64,000 nt of DNA, taken from Myxococcales bacterium. Its GTDB lineage: Bacteria; Myxococcota_A; Polyangia; Palsa-1104; JAEUJZ01. The notes under the pieces are model-generated. The model was not told the origin of the DNA and searched no databases. It saw nothing but the letters and a program-made list of their open reading frames with translations. This document shows positions 26,371 to 35,239 of the stretch, piece after piece. The first letter of the stretch is position 1. Each line of letters opens with the position of its first letter. Location of the stretch: the NCBI GenBank assembly GCA_016794465.1, contig JAEUKA010000100.1, positions 85,542 through 149,541 of the forward strand. The letters run 5' to 3'. Made by a program: the position numbers and the translations under genes.

Positions 26371-28887
26371 ATGCAGCGCGACGAGTCGCCCGTCCCCCAC
26401 TTCGCCGCCGCCGATCTTCAGCTGGTCCAGCGCACAGTGGATCACGTGAGACGGCGCTTGCGCATCCAAGCCGCCGTGCGCGGTCTAAGCCACGGTCTGG
26501 TTGCCGCAGCGACGGTGATGCTGCTCGCGCTGGTCCTGTTTCGACTGGATGTGCTGTCGCGCAAGTGGCTGCTTTCGATCGCTTGGCTGTCGCCGATTGG
26601 TGTGCTGCTGACGACGCTGGGGCTGGCTCTGCGACGAATCGATCCGCTGTGGGTGGCGGCGCAGATCGACAAGAGTCATCAGCTGAATGATCGCTTGTCG
26701 TCGGCGCTACAGTTTGCATCCGGTCGCAGCTCCTTGGCCCCGACGGAGACTGCTCGCGGACTGGCCGAGCTAGCCGTACAAGATGCGGCTCGAGTGGCCC
26801 GTGACGTGAAGCCGGCCCAGGCCGCGCCGTGGCAGAAACCGCCGCTTCTGCCGCTGTTGTGCGGGCTGATTGTGCTCAACGGCATCGCGTGGGTGATACG
26901 GATCGAGCGCAGCAAGCCTCCGACGGCAACGGTGACGACGGGAGCGAGTGAGAAGGCGGCAGCAACGCTGCAGATTGACCCCGAGCTGATTGGACCCGAG
27001 CGGGAAGAGCTGTTGCAGAAGCTGGCCGAGGCCGAGCAGCGAGGCGACCACGAGACGGCGCAGCTGCTCCGAGAAATGTTGGATTTGCTCAAACAAGTTG
27101 AGCGCGGTGAGCTGACCCGTCAGCAAGCGTTCGACCGCCTGAGTGAAATCGAGCAGCGTGTCCGCGAGGGCAGCGACGCGACACTGGCCGAGCTGCAAAA
27201 GCGACTGCGACAGGCCGGCAGTGAGCTGACCGAGTCGAAGCTGACCCGTGAGCTGGGCAAGGCGATGGTCAAAGAAGACCTCGACAAAGCGAAGGCCGAG
27301 CTCAAAGACCTGGCGGACCGGGCGCTGGACAAAGCTGCGACGGCGGACAAGCAGCAGATGGCGGAAGCGTTCGAGCGTGCGGCGAAGGCGCTGTCGAGTC
27401 GTCCCGACGACAAAGCCAAGGCGGAAGCCGCCGATCCGTCGAGCCAGAAGGACGAGTGGCAGGCCAAAAACAAGACCGAGGAGCTGAGCCAGAAGCTCAA
27501 TGCCCTGCGCGACGAAGAGCGCAAGCTCCGCGAGCAGCTCACGAAGAATCCGAAGGACGCCGAGGCCAAGCGCAAGCTCGACGAGCTGATGCAAAAAGAG
27601 CAGCAGCTGAGCGAGCAGCTCAAGCAGCAGCAGCAAGAGCTCCTCGACAAGCAAAAAGAGCAGCAAGCGCAAAAAGAGCAGCAGAAAAAAGAGCAAGAGC
27701 AGCAGATGAAGGAGCTGCGCGACGAGGAGCGGCGGCTCAAAAAGAAGCTGGCCGAAAACCCGCAGGACGAGGAGAGCGAGCGACGGCTCAAGAAGACGCA
27801 GCGGCAGCTGGAGCAGCTGGAACGGCAGCAGCAAAGCGGCGCCGGAGGGGAGAGGCAGCTACAGCGGCTCGGAGACGAGAAGCAGCCCGAATACCAGAGC
27901 GAAGCGCGCAAGCTGATGTCGGAAATGGAGCGCGAGCAGCAAAAGTTCGAGGACGAGATTCGCAAGCTCCAGGCCAAAAAAGAGCAGCTCGAAAAGGACA
28001 TTCGCCGTCTGCAAGAACAGCTCAAGAAGAACCCGCAAGACAAGCAGGCGCAGCAAGAGCTAAAGGCCAAGCAGCAGCAGCTGTCCGAGGTCGAGAAGCA
28101 GCTGAAGGAAAAACAGGAAGCGCAGCAGCAGATGAAGCAGCTTCAGCGCGATCTGCAGCAGGCGGCCGAGCGGATGCGTCAGTCGATGGAAAAGATGACG
28201 CCGGAGCAGCGGCAGTCGATGGAGGAGCTGGCGCGGGACCTGTCTCGCTACCAAGACGAGGTCCGCAAGCTGGCCAAGCAAAAACAGGGGCAGAAGCAAA
28301 ACATCGTCACGCTCGATGAATTGAAGCAATTGCTGCGGCGGCTCGGACGGAGCGGCCAAGGCCAGGGCCAAAGTCAAGGCCAAAAGGACATGCAGGACTT
28401 CAAAAAGCGCGCGAGCGGCCAAGGGGATGGCGATGGACAGACCATGGTCCTCGGTGGTGGTGGGCAGGACGGTCAGTCGACGATCGTGCTGCTGCCGGGC
28501 CAGAGCCAGCCAGGTCCAGGTCAGTCGGGTCAAGGGCAAGGCGGCGGCGGAGACAAGGGCAACCAAAATGGGCAAGGCGGTCCGGGTCAAGGTCCATCGG
28601 GTGACCGGCCCGGCCAGAGCCACGATCCGAACTTTCTCGGTGATGTGACCCAGATCGAGAGCAAGCGCCGCCTGACCCGGGTGTACGGCAAGGAAGGTGC
28701 GGGGCCTACTCGCTCGCAGACCATCTTGGGCGCAGCGGAAAAGGGCTTTGCTACCGAGTCGTATCGCAAGGTCTACGGCGACTACACGGCGGTGTCCGAG
28801 CAGGCGATGTCGAAGCAGCGGGTGCCGCCCGGCTATCGCTTTTACGTCAAGCGCTACTTCCAGATGATCAAGCCGCGTGGCCAATAG
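26371..28887 (+). CDS. membrane protein with giant Gln/Lys/Glu-rich coiled coil (DUF4175-like)
   Basis: 838 residues from the ATG at 26371. Two TM helices at about 40-95 (LVAAATVMLLALVLFRLDVL and a second) and a third near 170 (LLPLLCGLIVLNGIAWVI) are followed by about 450 residues of charged coiled coil. A Gly/Gln-rich disordered segment follows (GQGQGQSQGQ, PGPGQSGQGQGGGG). A conserved C-terminal piece ends PPGYRFYVKRYFQMIKPRGQ. The layout is that of DUF4175-like proteins in Myxococcota and Bacteroidota, often near MoxR/DUF58 genes, which are not seen here. Function is unknown; a large periplasmic or cytoplasmic scaffold is likely. Confidence 0.8.
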   Translation: MQRDESPVPHFAAADLQLVQRTVDHVRRRLRIQAAVRGLSHGLVAAATVMLLALVLFRLDVLSRKWLLSIAWLSPIGVLLTTLGLALRRIDPLWVAAQIDKSHQLNDRLSSALQFASGRSSLAPTETARGLAELAVQDAARVARDVKPAQAAPWQKPPLLPLLCGLIVLNGIAWVIRIERSKPPTATVTTGASEKAAATLQIDPELIGPEREELLQKLAEAEQRGDHETAQLLREMLDLLKQVERGELTRQQAFDRLSEIEQRVREGSDATLAELQKRLRQAGSELTESKLTRELGKAMVKEDLDKAKAELKDLADRALDKAATADKQQMAEAFERAAKALSSRPDDKAKAEAADPSSQKDEWQAKNKTEELSQKLNALRDEERKLREQLTKNPKDAEAKRKLDELMQKEQQLSEQLKQQQQELLDKQKEQQAQKEQQKKEQEQQMKELRDEERRLKKKLAENPQDEESERRLKKTQRQLEQLERQQQSGAGGERQLQRLGDEKQPEYQSEARKLMSEMEREQQKFEDEIRKLQAKKEQLEKDIRRLQEQLKKNPQDKQAQQELKAKQQQLSEVEKQLKEKQEAQQQMKQLQRDLQQAAERMRQSMEKMTPEQRQSMEELARDLSRYQDEVRKLAKQKQGQKQNIVTLDELKQLLRRLGRSGQGQGQSQGQKDMQDFKKRASGQGDGDGQTMVLGGGGQDGQSTIVLLPGQSQPGPGQSGQGQGGGGDKGNQNGQGGPGQGPSGDRPGQSHDPNFLGDVTQIESKRRLTRVYGKEGAGPTRSQTILGAAEKGFATESYRKVYGDYTAVSEQAMSKQRVPPGYRFYVKRYFQMIKPRGQ

Positions 28888-28978
28888 GCGCCGAGCAGCG
28901 GTCCGTGCCTGGGAAGCCGGGAAAATCCCACGAAATCAGGCGCAGATCCTGAGAGACGCGCTGACCTTACCGTCGGAC

Positions 28979-29008
28979 TTGACACCCGACCGGAGCATCC
29001 GGCATGTT
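28979..29008 (+). promoter_or_regulatory. candidate sigma-70 promoter of the propeller lipoprotein
   Basis: A perfect TTGACA at 28979-28984 is followed after 18 bases by CATGTT at 29003-29008, 89 bases before the start codon. The -10 is weak. Confidence 0.4.
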
Positions 29009-29097
29009 GCCCTATCAGGCTGCTGCACTTCGCTTTTGACCGCCGAGAATCGACGCAACCCATCGCTGCGGTGAGGCATCAGCTTCAGGAAATTGTG

Positions 29098-31440
29098 ATG
29101 AGCACGAACAAGCGGACCCCTTTGAACGAGCAAATGGCCGTCGGAACACGCAAGCGTCTCCATCCTGCTTTTGCTTTGACGCTCGGTGGAATTGGTATCC
29201 TGGGTAGCCTCTCGACCGGCTGCGGTCCTTCGTCGACCGCTGACGTCAAGCCGAGTGGCACCGTCACTTCCGCCAACTCCGGGGGAGGCAACGCGCCCGT
29301 CCGAGTCCGCAGCTTCTCCGACTCCCGTCCGGTCAAGTCTCTCGCGGCTGCCGCTGGCCTGGTCTGGGTCGGCACCCCGCGCGGCCTCGTCCGCTGGAGC
29401 ACCACCTCCGAGCCTCCGACGCCAGCCGTCCTCACCACCATCGACGGGCTGCCTGCGGATCGAATCGAAGGCATCGCACTCGACCTCAAGGGTGGCGTGT
29501 GGGTCACGACCTCCAAAGGCGTCGGTCACTTCGCCAGCGGCAGCTGGACCAAGTACCCGAAAGCTCCCGTCGGTGATTTGGTCACCGGCATCGTGGTCAC
29601 CCCCGATGCAGACAACGTGTGGGTCGGCGGCAGCGACGGACTCGCCCGGCTAAAAGAAGGCCAGTGGGAACGCTACGCTGCTGGAACCACCGTGACTGCG
29701 CTCGTCCACGACGGCGGCGCCGGTGTGTGGATCGGCACGAGCGGCAAAGGCATCATGCGCGTCGTCAAGCAGGACATGCTGCAGTTTGGCATGGCCGAGG
29801 GCAACGACATCGACAACGTCCGCGCCATGGTGGCCGACAGCAATGGCTCGCTGCTTGCCGTCGGTGATGGCCCGGGGGGACAGCGCGTCGCCTTCTACGA
29901 CGGCAGCCGCTTTTGGTCTTACCGCGTTGACAACTCCAATGTCATCGAGTGGGTTCAGCGCGTTGGTGCCGATCTGTTCTTGGGCGCTGGTCAGTCGGTG
30001 TGGACGATGAAGCGTGTCGCCACTCCCGCCGAGATTCGCGGCCCAGTCAAGTTCACTTACTCGGGAAGCCCGGCCCTTGGTGCACCGAAGGCGCAGCCCC
30101 TGGCCGGCCTGCTGGTCAAGGAAGTAGCCCCACCGCCGCCACCGCCGCCCGTCGCTGCACCACCACCTCCTCCCGATGCTGGCAAGGGCAAAGGCAAAAA
30201 AGACAAGGCTGGTAAAAAGACCAGCGCGCTGTTCGCGCCCCAGCCTGAGCAGTACGCGAGTGTGACGCCGGCACAGGATCAAGCAGCCTCCGTGCGCCCA
30301 GTCCGTCCGTGGCTCGTCGCTGGCCCAGGTGGTTCCGGTGGAGCCTCTCCGCTGTTCGACACCGATGTCGTCGATGTTCGGCTGCCTGATGGCATCACGA
30401 CCGTCTCAGCCGATTCCGACTCGCTGTATGTCGGGACGCGCTTTCTCGGGGTGATGCGGATTCAGAAGGGCAAACAGACGCCGCTGCGCCTGTTCGACTT
30501 GACCGCCGGCGCCGAGCGCTTGTCGGTGGCTTGCGTCAACAACAATGACTGCTACGTCGCGACCGGCGGAACCCAGGCCTGGCGCTTCGACGGACAGACC
30601 TTTGATGTGACCAGCGTCGATCCCGAAAAAGGCTCGCACGTGCTGTCGGTGGTCCGTGATCCAGCGGGTGCGGTCATTGCGCTTCACCGAGGCGCCACCA
30701 GCCGTGTGGTCCGCATCTCTCGCGTCGGTAGCAAGGGTGACTGGGCGCCGGTCGGCCTGACTCCACTGGAAGTGCCGACGGGTGTTCCCGATCTGTCGTT
30801 TGCCAACTTCTCACCAAAGGGTCAGCTGTGGGTCGGGCTGCGCTACGTCGACAAAGAGCAAGACGCGCGGGCCTATGGCGCCGCCGAGGTCTTTATCGAC
30901 GAGGAACGCGTCATTTATCACCGTCAGCGCCCGACTGGCTCGCAGCCCGGTGTCTCGCAAGGGGTGAACGTGCCGTCTGATGTCACCGCGATTGCATGGA
31001 AGGGCTCGACCGAGGCGTGGCTGGCGTCGGGTGCCGGTGCGGTCCGTCTCGTCGACAACAAGACCGTCAAAGTCTTTACTGAAAACGATGGCCTCGAGTC
31101 CGAGCTGGTTCACGACGTGGTCGAAGGTCTAAACGGCCAGATTTGGATCGCCACCAGCCGAGGCATCGGCGTGTGGGACGGCAACCGCTGGAGCTTCCCC
31201 AAAGAGCCGCCCTACAACGTCAAGGCCAGCGCACTCACCCGCGACCCCGACGGCCGCATCTGGATCGGCACCGATCGTGGCGTCATCGAGGTGGTCAGCG
31301 AAAAGCGCACCCACCAGATCGGCACCCGCTCAGGCCTTCTCGACGACAAGATCCTCAACATGGGCGTCGACGTTCGCGGCCGCGTCTGGGCTCTCACCGA
31401 AAAAGGCATCTCGGTCATCGAGTCCCTGCAGGCCAATTGA
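29098..31440 (+). CDS. lipoprotein with two-component-regulator-type beta-propeller repeats
   Basis: 780 residues from the ATG at 29098. The signal with lipobox (GSLSTGC) predicts a lipoprotein. Propeller repeats of the reg_prop type recur in two blocks: GLVWVGTPRGLVRW, GVWVTTSKGVGHF, NVWVGGSDGLARL and GVWIGTSGKGIMR early, and QIWIATSRGIGVW and RIWIGTDRGVIEV late. A Pro-rich then Lys-rich linker (VAPPPPPPPVAAPPPPP, GKGKGKKDKAGKK) separates the halves near residue 350. Such propellers usually form the sensor of hybrid two-component systems; here there is no kinase domain, so a binding or scaffold role is more likely. Confidence 0.82.
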   Translation: MSTNKRTPLNEQMAVGTRKRLHPAFALTLGGIGILGSLSTGCGPSSTADVKPSGTVTSANSGGGNAPVRVRSFSDSRPVKSLAAAAGLVWVGTPRGLVRWSTTSEPPTPAVLTTIDGLPADRIEGIALDLKGGVWVTTSKGVGHFASGSWTKYPKAPVGDLVTGIVVTPDADNVWVGGSDGLARLKEGQWERYAAGTTVTALVHDGGAGVWIGTSGKGIMRVVKQDMLQFGMAEGNDIDNVRAMVADSNGSLLAVGDGPGGQRVAFYDGSRFWSYRVDNSNVIEWVQRVGADLFLGAGQSVWTMKRVATPAEIRGPVKFTYSGSPALGAPKAQPLAGLLVKEVAPPPPPPPVAAPPPPPDAGKGKGKKDKAGKKTSALFAPQPEQYASVTPAQDQAASVRPVRPWLVAGPGGSGGASPLFDTDVVDVRLPDGITTVSADSDSLYVGTRFLGVMRIQKGKQTPLRLFDLTAGAERLSVACVNNNDCYVATGGTQAWRFDGQTFDVTSVDPEKGSHVLSVVRDPAGAVIALHRGATSRVVRISRVGSKGDWAPVGLTPLEVPTGVPDLSFANFSPKGQLWVGLRYVDKEQDARAYGAAEVFIDEERVIYHRQRPTGSQPGVSQGVNVPSDVTAIAWKGSTEAWLASGAGAVRLVDNKTVKVFTENDGLESELVHDVVEGLNGQIWIATSRGIGVWDGNRWSFPKEPPYNVKASALTRDPDGRIWIGTDRGVIEVVSEKRTHQIGTRSGLLDDKILNMGVDVRGRVWALTEKGISVIESLQAN

Positions 31441-31582
31441 CACTTCTGTGGCAGCGCTGGCCCTGTCCTCCTCCTGACTTGCCGCCCCCTGCCCTACCGG
31501 TGGTGCCCGGTGGTGGCAGTCGTGGCCAAACCCGCGATATCCGTCGTGACAAGGAAAGCCCGGTTGGGCTAGCTTACGGAGC

Positions 31583-32218
31583 ATGAAAGTGATCACCCTA
31601 CAAGAGATCCAGCAAGCTTTCGCCTATCTGGTTTCAAAGCCCGACTATCTCTTGCGCAGTGCGGTAAACGCCACAAAGCTCCGGTTCGGACTGCCGATGG
31701 ATGCAGTGACCTGGCTGCTTGGCCGGCTCTCCCGAGGCAAGCTGCCTGAAGACCTGTCGCTGGTCGCGATGCCTCCCGGCGTGCGCTTTGCGGCGACTTT
31801 CAATGTGATGGGCACGGCGCTGTTTGTCTCGGCGGTGGTGTCGGTCGAGACGGTGCAGCTGTCGTCGGACAACATTCGGGTTTCTCTGCACGTCCGCGAG
31901 CTGGCCGTCAAGCCGCCGCCCGACAGTCCGATGACGGCGATGCTGATGATGATGGATCTGTCCAAGCCTGGCGACATGCTGGCGTTTCTGCCCTTCCGTC
32001 CGTCGGTGATTCTGTCGGCTCAGGGGGACGAGTTTGTGCTCGATCTAATGCAGCTGCCGAAGCTGAAGCACAACCCGCTGGCCAAGCGCATCGTCGCCGC
32101 AGTCTCGGAAATATTGACCATTCGCGAGCTGGGCACCGAGGACGACATGCTGGTGATTGGCCTGCGAGCCACCCCAAGCGGCATCGTTTCGGCACTTGGT
32201 CATCTGCGTGGCGCGTAA
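31583..32218 (+). CDS. hypothetical protein, first gene of the glgA operon
   Basis: 211 residues, not recognised. The N-terminal half is amphipathic helices (TLQEIQQAFAYLVSKPDYLL), then mixed alpha/beta with Met-rich PMTAMLMMMDLSKPGDM. The C-terminal half includes SVILSAQGDEFVLDLMQL. There is no signal peptide or clear TM helix. It starts a run of five co-directional genes with gaps of 24, 4, 15 and 32 bases. The function cannot be inferred. Confidence 0.65.
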   Translation: MKVITLQEIQQAFAYLVSKPDYLLRSAVNATKLRFGLPMDAVTWLLGRLSRGKLPEDLSLVAMPPGVRFAATFNVMGTALFVSAVVSVETVQLSSDNIRVSLHVRELAVKPPPDSPMTAMLMMMDLSKPGDMLAFLPFRPSVILSAQGDEFVLDLMQLPKLKHNPLAKRIVAAVSEILTIRELGTEDDMLVIGLRATPSGIVSALGHLRGA

Positions 32219-32242
32219 GGTCGCTCAGCAAAGGTTTTCCTG

Positions 32243-33754
32243 ATGAACGTGCTACATGTAGCCTCGGAAGTTGCGCCATTCTCGAAGACGGGCGGTCTTG
32301 GCGATGTCCTTGCGGCACTGCCCCGGGCGCTGGCCCAGCAGGGCGCAAGCCGAGTGACGGTGGTGTCGGCGCGCTACGGCTCTGTCGATCCGCAGCGTCA
32401 CGGACTGGCCAAGCGCCTGCGCAAGCTGACGGTGAATGTTGGCGGTCAGCACTTCGAGGTCGGCCTGTTCGAGGGTCGGCTGCCCGGCCCCGGTCCGCAG
32501 GTGACGGTATACCTCGTCGATCATCCGCTGTTTTCGGATCGCCCGGGGGTCTACGGTCCGCCCAGCAATCCTGGGGAGGGATATCCCGATAACGCGCTCC
32601 GCTTCGCGCTGCTGTCGCAAGCCGCGATCAGCCTGGCTCGGGAGCTGAGCCCTCGGCCCGATGTCATCCACGCGCACGACTGGCAAGCAGGGCTGGCGGT
32701 GTATTACGCGCAGCAGGCCGAGTGGGAAACGCCGCCAGCGACGGTGTTTACCGTTCATAACCTGATGTTCCAGGGCCTGTTCTCCCTGGGTGAAGTGCAG
32801 AGCCTGGGCGTGCGACCCGAGCTGCTGACTCCCGACGGAATCGAGTTCTACGGTCAGGCGTCGCTTATCAAAGCAGGTCTGCAGCTGGCCGATCGCTTGA
32901 CGACGGTGAGCCCGCGCTATGCCCAAGAGATCTGTACCCCCGAGTTTGGCTACCGGCTCGACGGAGTGATGCGCGCCCGCAGTGGTCGCCTGTCGGGGAT
33001 CTTGAACGGTGTCGACTACGATCGCTGGAGCCCGTGGATCGACGGTGCGCTGCCGGCACGCTTCGGCAAGCCGCCCGCCGAGCTGGAAGCGCTGTCCGAG
33101 GAGGCGTTTGCGGCTGACCTCAGTGGCAAGGCCCGCTGCAAGGCCGAGCTGCAGCGCGAGCTGTCACTGCCGGTGCGCCCCAAGACGCCGCTGCTGGTGA
33201 TGATCTCGCGGCTCACGGAGCAAAAAGGGATCGATCTGCTGATCGAGTGGCTCGACGCTGAGCTGCAAAATCGGGGTGAGTTTCAGTTTGCTCTTCTCGG
33301 TCAAGGAGAGCCGGCCTTTGAGCAGCGACTGCGCATGCTGGCTGAGCGCTATCCGACCCGACTGGCGCTGCGTCTGTCGTTCGATGAAGGCTTGGCACAC
33401 CGACTCGAGGCGGGCGGTGATTTCTTCCTGATGCCGTCTCGGTTCGAGCCCTGTGGACTAAATCAGATCTACAGCATGCGCTACGGGACGATACCGATTG
33501 TGCGCGCCGTCGGTGGCTTGTATGACACGGTGGTCGACTTCGATGCCCGCTCGCGCAGTGGCACCGGCTTTACCTTCCTGCCGTTCACCGTCGCTGCCGT
33601 CACCAACGCGGTTCGCCGGGCTCTATCGGCCTATCACAGCGACGAGTCGAGCTTTCTGGCGCTGCAAAAGCGGGCGATGCGAGCGGACTTCGGCTGGGCC
33701 ACGTCGGCGCGGGCCTACCTTAACGTCTACAAGCAGGCGCAGAGCGGCAAGTAG
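32243..33754 (+). CDS. glgA: glycogen synthase (ADP-glucose type)
   Basis: 503 residues, GT5 family. The N-terminal HVASEVAPFSKTGGLGDVLA contains the ADP-glucose-binding KTGGL. HAHDWQAGLAVYYA, TVHNLMFQGLF and LNGVDYDRWSPW are family hallmarks, and the C-terminal domain has MPSRFEPCGLNQIYSMRYGT with the catalytic Glu. It transfers glucose from ADP-glucose to growing alpha-1,4-glucan. The length is normal. It is the second gene of a mixed operon; no other glycogen genes are present. Confidence 0.94.
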   Translation: MNVLHVASEVAPFSKTGGLGDVLAALPRALAQQGASRVTVVSARYGSVDPQRHGLAKRLRKLTVNVGGQHFEVGLFEGRLPGPGPQVTVYLVDHPLFSDRPGVYGPPSNPGEGYPDNALRFALLSQAAISLARELSPRPDVIHAHDWQAGLAVYYAQQAEWETPPATVFTVHNLMFQGLFSLGEVQSLGVRPELLTPDGIEFYGQASLIKAGLQLADRLTTVSPRYAQEICTPEFGYRLDGVMRARSGRLSGILNGVDYDRWSPWIDGALPARFGKPPAELEALSEEAFAADLSGKARCKAELQRELSLPVRPKTPLLVMISRLTEQKGIDLLIEWLDAELQNRGEFQFALLGQGEPAFEQRLRMLAERYPTRLALRLSFDEGLAHRLEAGGDFFLMPSRFEPCGLNQIYSMRYGTIPIVRAVGGLYDTVVDFDARSRSGTGFTFLPFTVAAVTNAVRRALSAYHSDESSFLALQKRAMRADFGWATSARAYLNVYKQAQSGK

Positions 33755-33758
33755 GGTC

Positions 33759-34511
33759 GTGCTCGAGTTCCGCTCGGTCTATAAGTCCTTCGGCAGCCAG
33801 TCGGTGCTGCGTGGGCTGACCTTGCACGTTCAAGACCGCGAGATCCTGTTTGTGATCGGTGCCTCGGGCGTCGGCAAGTCGGTGGCGATCAAGCACGTCA
33901 TCGGACTGCTGCGGGTCGATCGCGGCGAGATCTGGCTCGACGGAGAGCGCATCGATCAGCTGTCCGAGTCCGAGCTGTATCGGGTGCGTCGTCGCTGTGC
34001 GATGGTGTTTCAGAGCTCGACGCTGTTTGACTCGATGTCGGTGGTCGACAACGTCGCGCTGCCGCTGCGCAAACATCAAAAGCTGTCCGACGCGGCGGCG
34101 CGCAAAGCGGCGCTCGAGTTTTTGGACGAAGTTCATATGGGCGAGTTTGCCGAGCACTTGCCAGCGACGCTGTCCGACGGAATGCGCAAGCGGGTGGCGA
34201 TTGCCCGGGCGCTGACGCTGCGGCCTGACTATCTGTTGTTCGATGAGCCGACGACGGGACTTGATCCGGTGAGCGCGCGCCGCGTCGATGCGCTGATTCG
34301 TCGTTTGAGCGAAAAGCACGGGGTCACGTCGGTGGTGGTGTCGCACGACCTGACCAGCATTTTCTCGATCGCCGATCGGATCGCGCTGCTGTACCAAGGT
34401 CGCGTCCACTTGCTCGGGACGCCCGAAGAGTTTCGCAATACCTCCGATCCGGTGGTGCGCCAGTTTGTCAGCGGCAACAGCCACGGACCGATGGAGACTC
34501 CGGGCTTTTAG
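33759..34511 (+). CDS. ABC transporter ATP-binding protein, MlaF-like
   Basis: 250 residues from a GTG four bases after glgA. Walker A is IGASGVGKSVAIKHVIG, the Q-loop is MVFQSSTLFDSM, the signature is LSDGMRKRVAIARAL and Walker B is YLLFDEPTTGLDP. The LSDGM signature and GASGxGKS P-loop place it with MlaF/Ttg2A, the ATPase of MCE-type lipid-transport systems. No MlaE permease or MCE protein is adjacent, so its partners must be encoded elsewhere. Confidence 0.88.
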   Translation: MLEFRSVYKSFGSQSVLRGLTLHVQDREILFVIGASGVGKSVAIKHVIGLLRVDRGEIWLDGERIDQLSESELYRVRRRCAMVFQSSTLFDSMSVVDNVALPLRKHQKLSDAAARKAALEFLDEVHMGEFAEHLPATLSDGMRKRVAIARALTLRPDYLLFDEPTTGLDPVSARRVDALIRRLSEKHGVTSVVVSHDLTSIFSIADRIALLYQGRVHLLGTPEEFRNTSDPVVRQFVSGNSHGPMETPGF

Positions 34512-34526
34512 CGCAAAAGGTGCAGC

Positions 34527-35207
34527 GTGGCGGAGATCGCAAGCAACCTACAGACGGTGCGGGCCAAGATTGCGGCGGCTTGTCAGCGCGTCCGTCGCAG
34601 TCCAGATGAAGTGACCCTTTTGGCAGTGTCGAAGCTGCAGCCGAGTGCGCTGATTGTGGCGGCGTATCAGGCGGGGCAGCGCGACTTTGGCGAAAACTAT
34701 GCGCAGGAGCTGCGTGACAAGTCCGTCGAGCTGGCACACCTTCCGGGGCTGCGCTGGCATGCCATCGGGACTCTACAGCGCAACAAGGTCAAGTACGTGG
34801 CCAAGGCGGCGTGCTCGTTTCAGGCACTGTGCAGCCTGGAGATTGCCGAGGAGCTGGGGTCAAGGCGCCACGAGCGTCCGCTGCCGGTCCTGCTGGAAGT
34901 CAACATTGCTGGTGAAGCCGGTAAGAGCGGGATCGCTCCGCTTGAGCTGCCGAAGCTCGCCGAGGCGGTGCGACGGGTGCCCGGCGTCGATCTGCAAGGA
35001 CTGATGTGCATGCCGCCGCAGCCCGAGCCTCCTGCATCGTGGACCCAAGAGGACAATCGCCCGCACTTTGCCCACCTGCGCACACTCGCGCAGTCGCTGG
35101 GCCTTTCGCAGCTGTCGATGGGCACCACCGCCGACTACGAGGTCGCGATCGAGGAGGGGGCCACGATCGTGCGCGTCGGTCGGTCGATCTTCGGTGACCG
35201 ATCGTGA
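34527..35207 (+). CDS. YggS/PLPBP-family pyridoxal phosphate homeostasis protein
   Basis: 226 residues from a GTG. The PLP-binding Lys lies in TLLAVSKLQPS. FGENYAQEL, HAIGTLQRNKVKYV, VNIAGEAGKSG, LSMGTTADYEVAIEEGATIVR and GRSIFG are the family signature. These single-domain PLP proteins buffer PLP and affect amino acid pools, without known enzymatic turnover. The gene lies between the MlaF-like gene and a ureohydrolase gene in a tight operon. Confidence 0.92.
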   Translation: MAEIASNLQTVRAKIAAACQRVRRSPDEVTLLAVSKLQPSALIVAAYQAGQRDFGENYAQELRDKSVELAHLPGLRWHAIGTLQRNKVKYVAKAACSFQALCSLEIAEELGSRRHERPLPVLLEVNIAGEAGKSGIAPLELPKLAEAVRRVPGVDLQGLMCMPPQPEPPASWTQEDNRPHFAHLRTLAQSLGLSQLSMGTTADYEVAIEEGATIVRVGRSIFGDRS

Positions 35208-35239
35208 AAGACTAGCCAGTACTGCGAAGAGACAAATCG

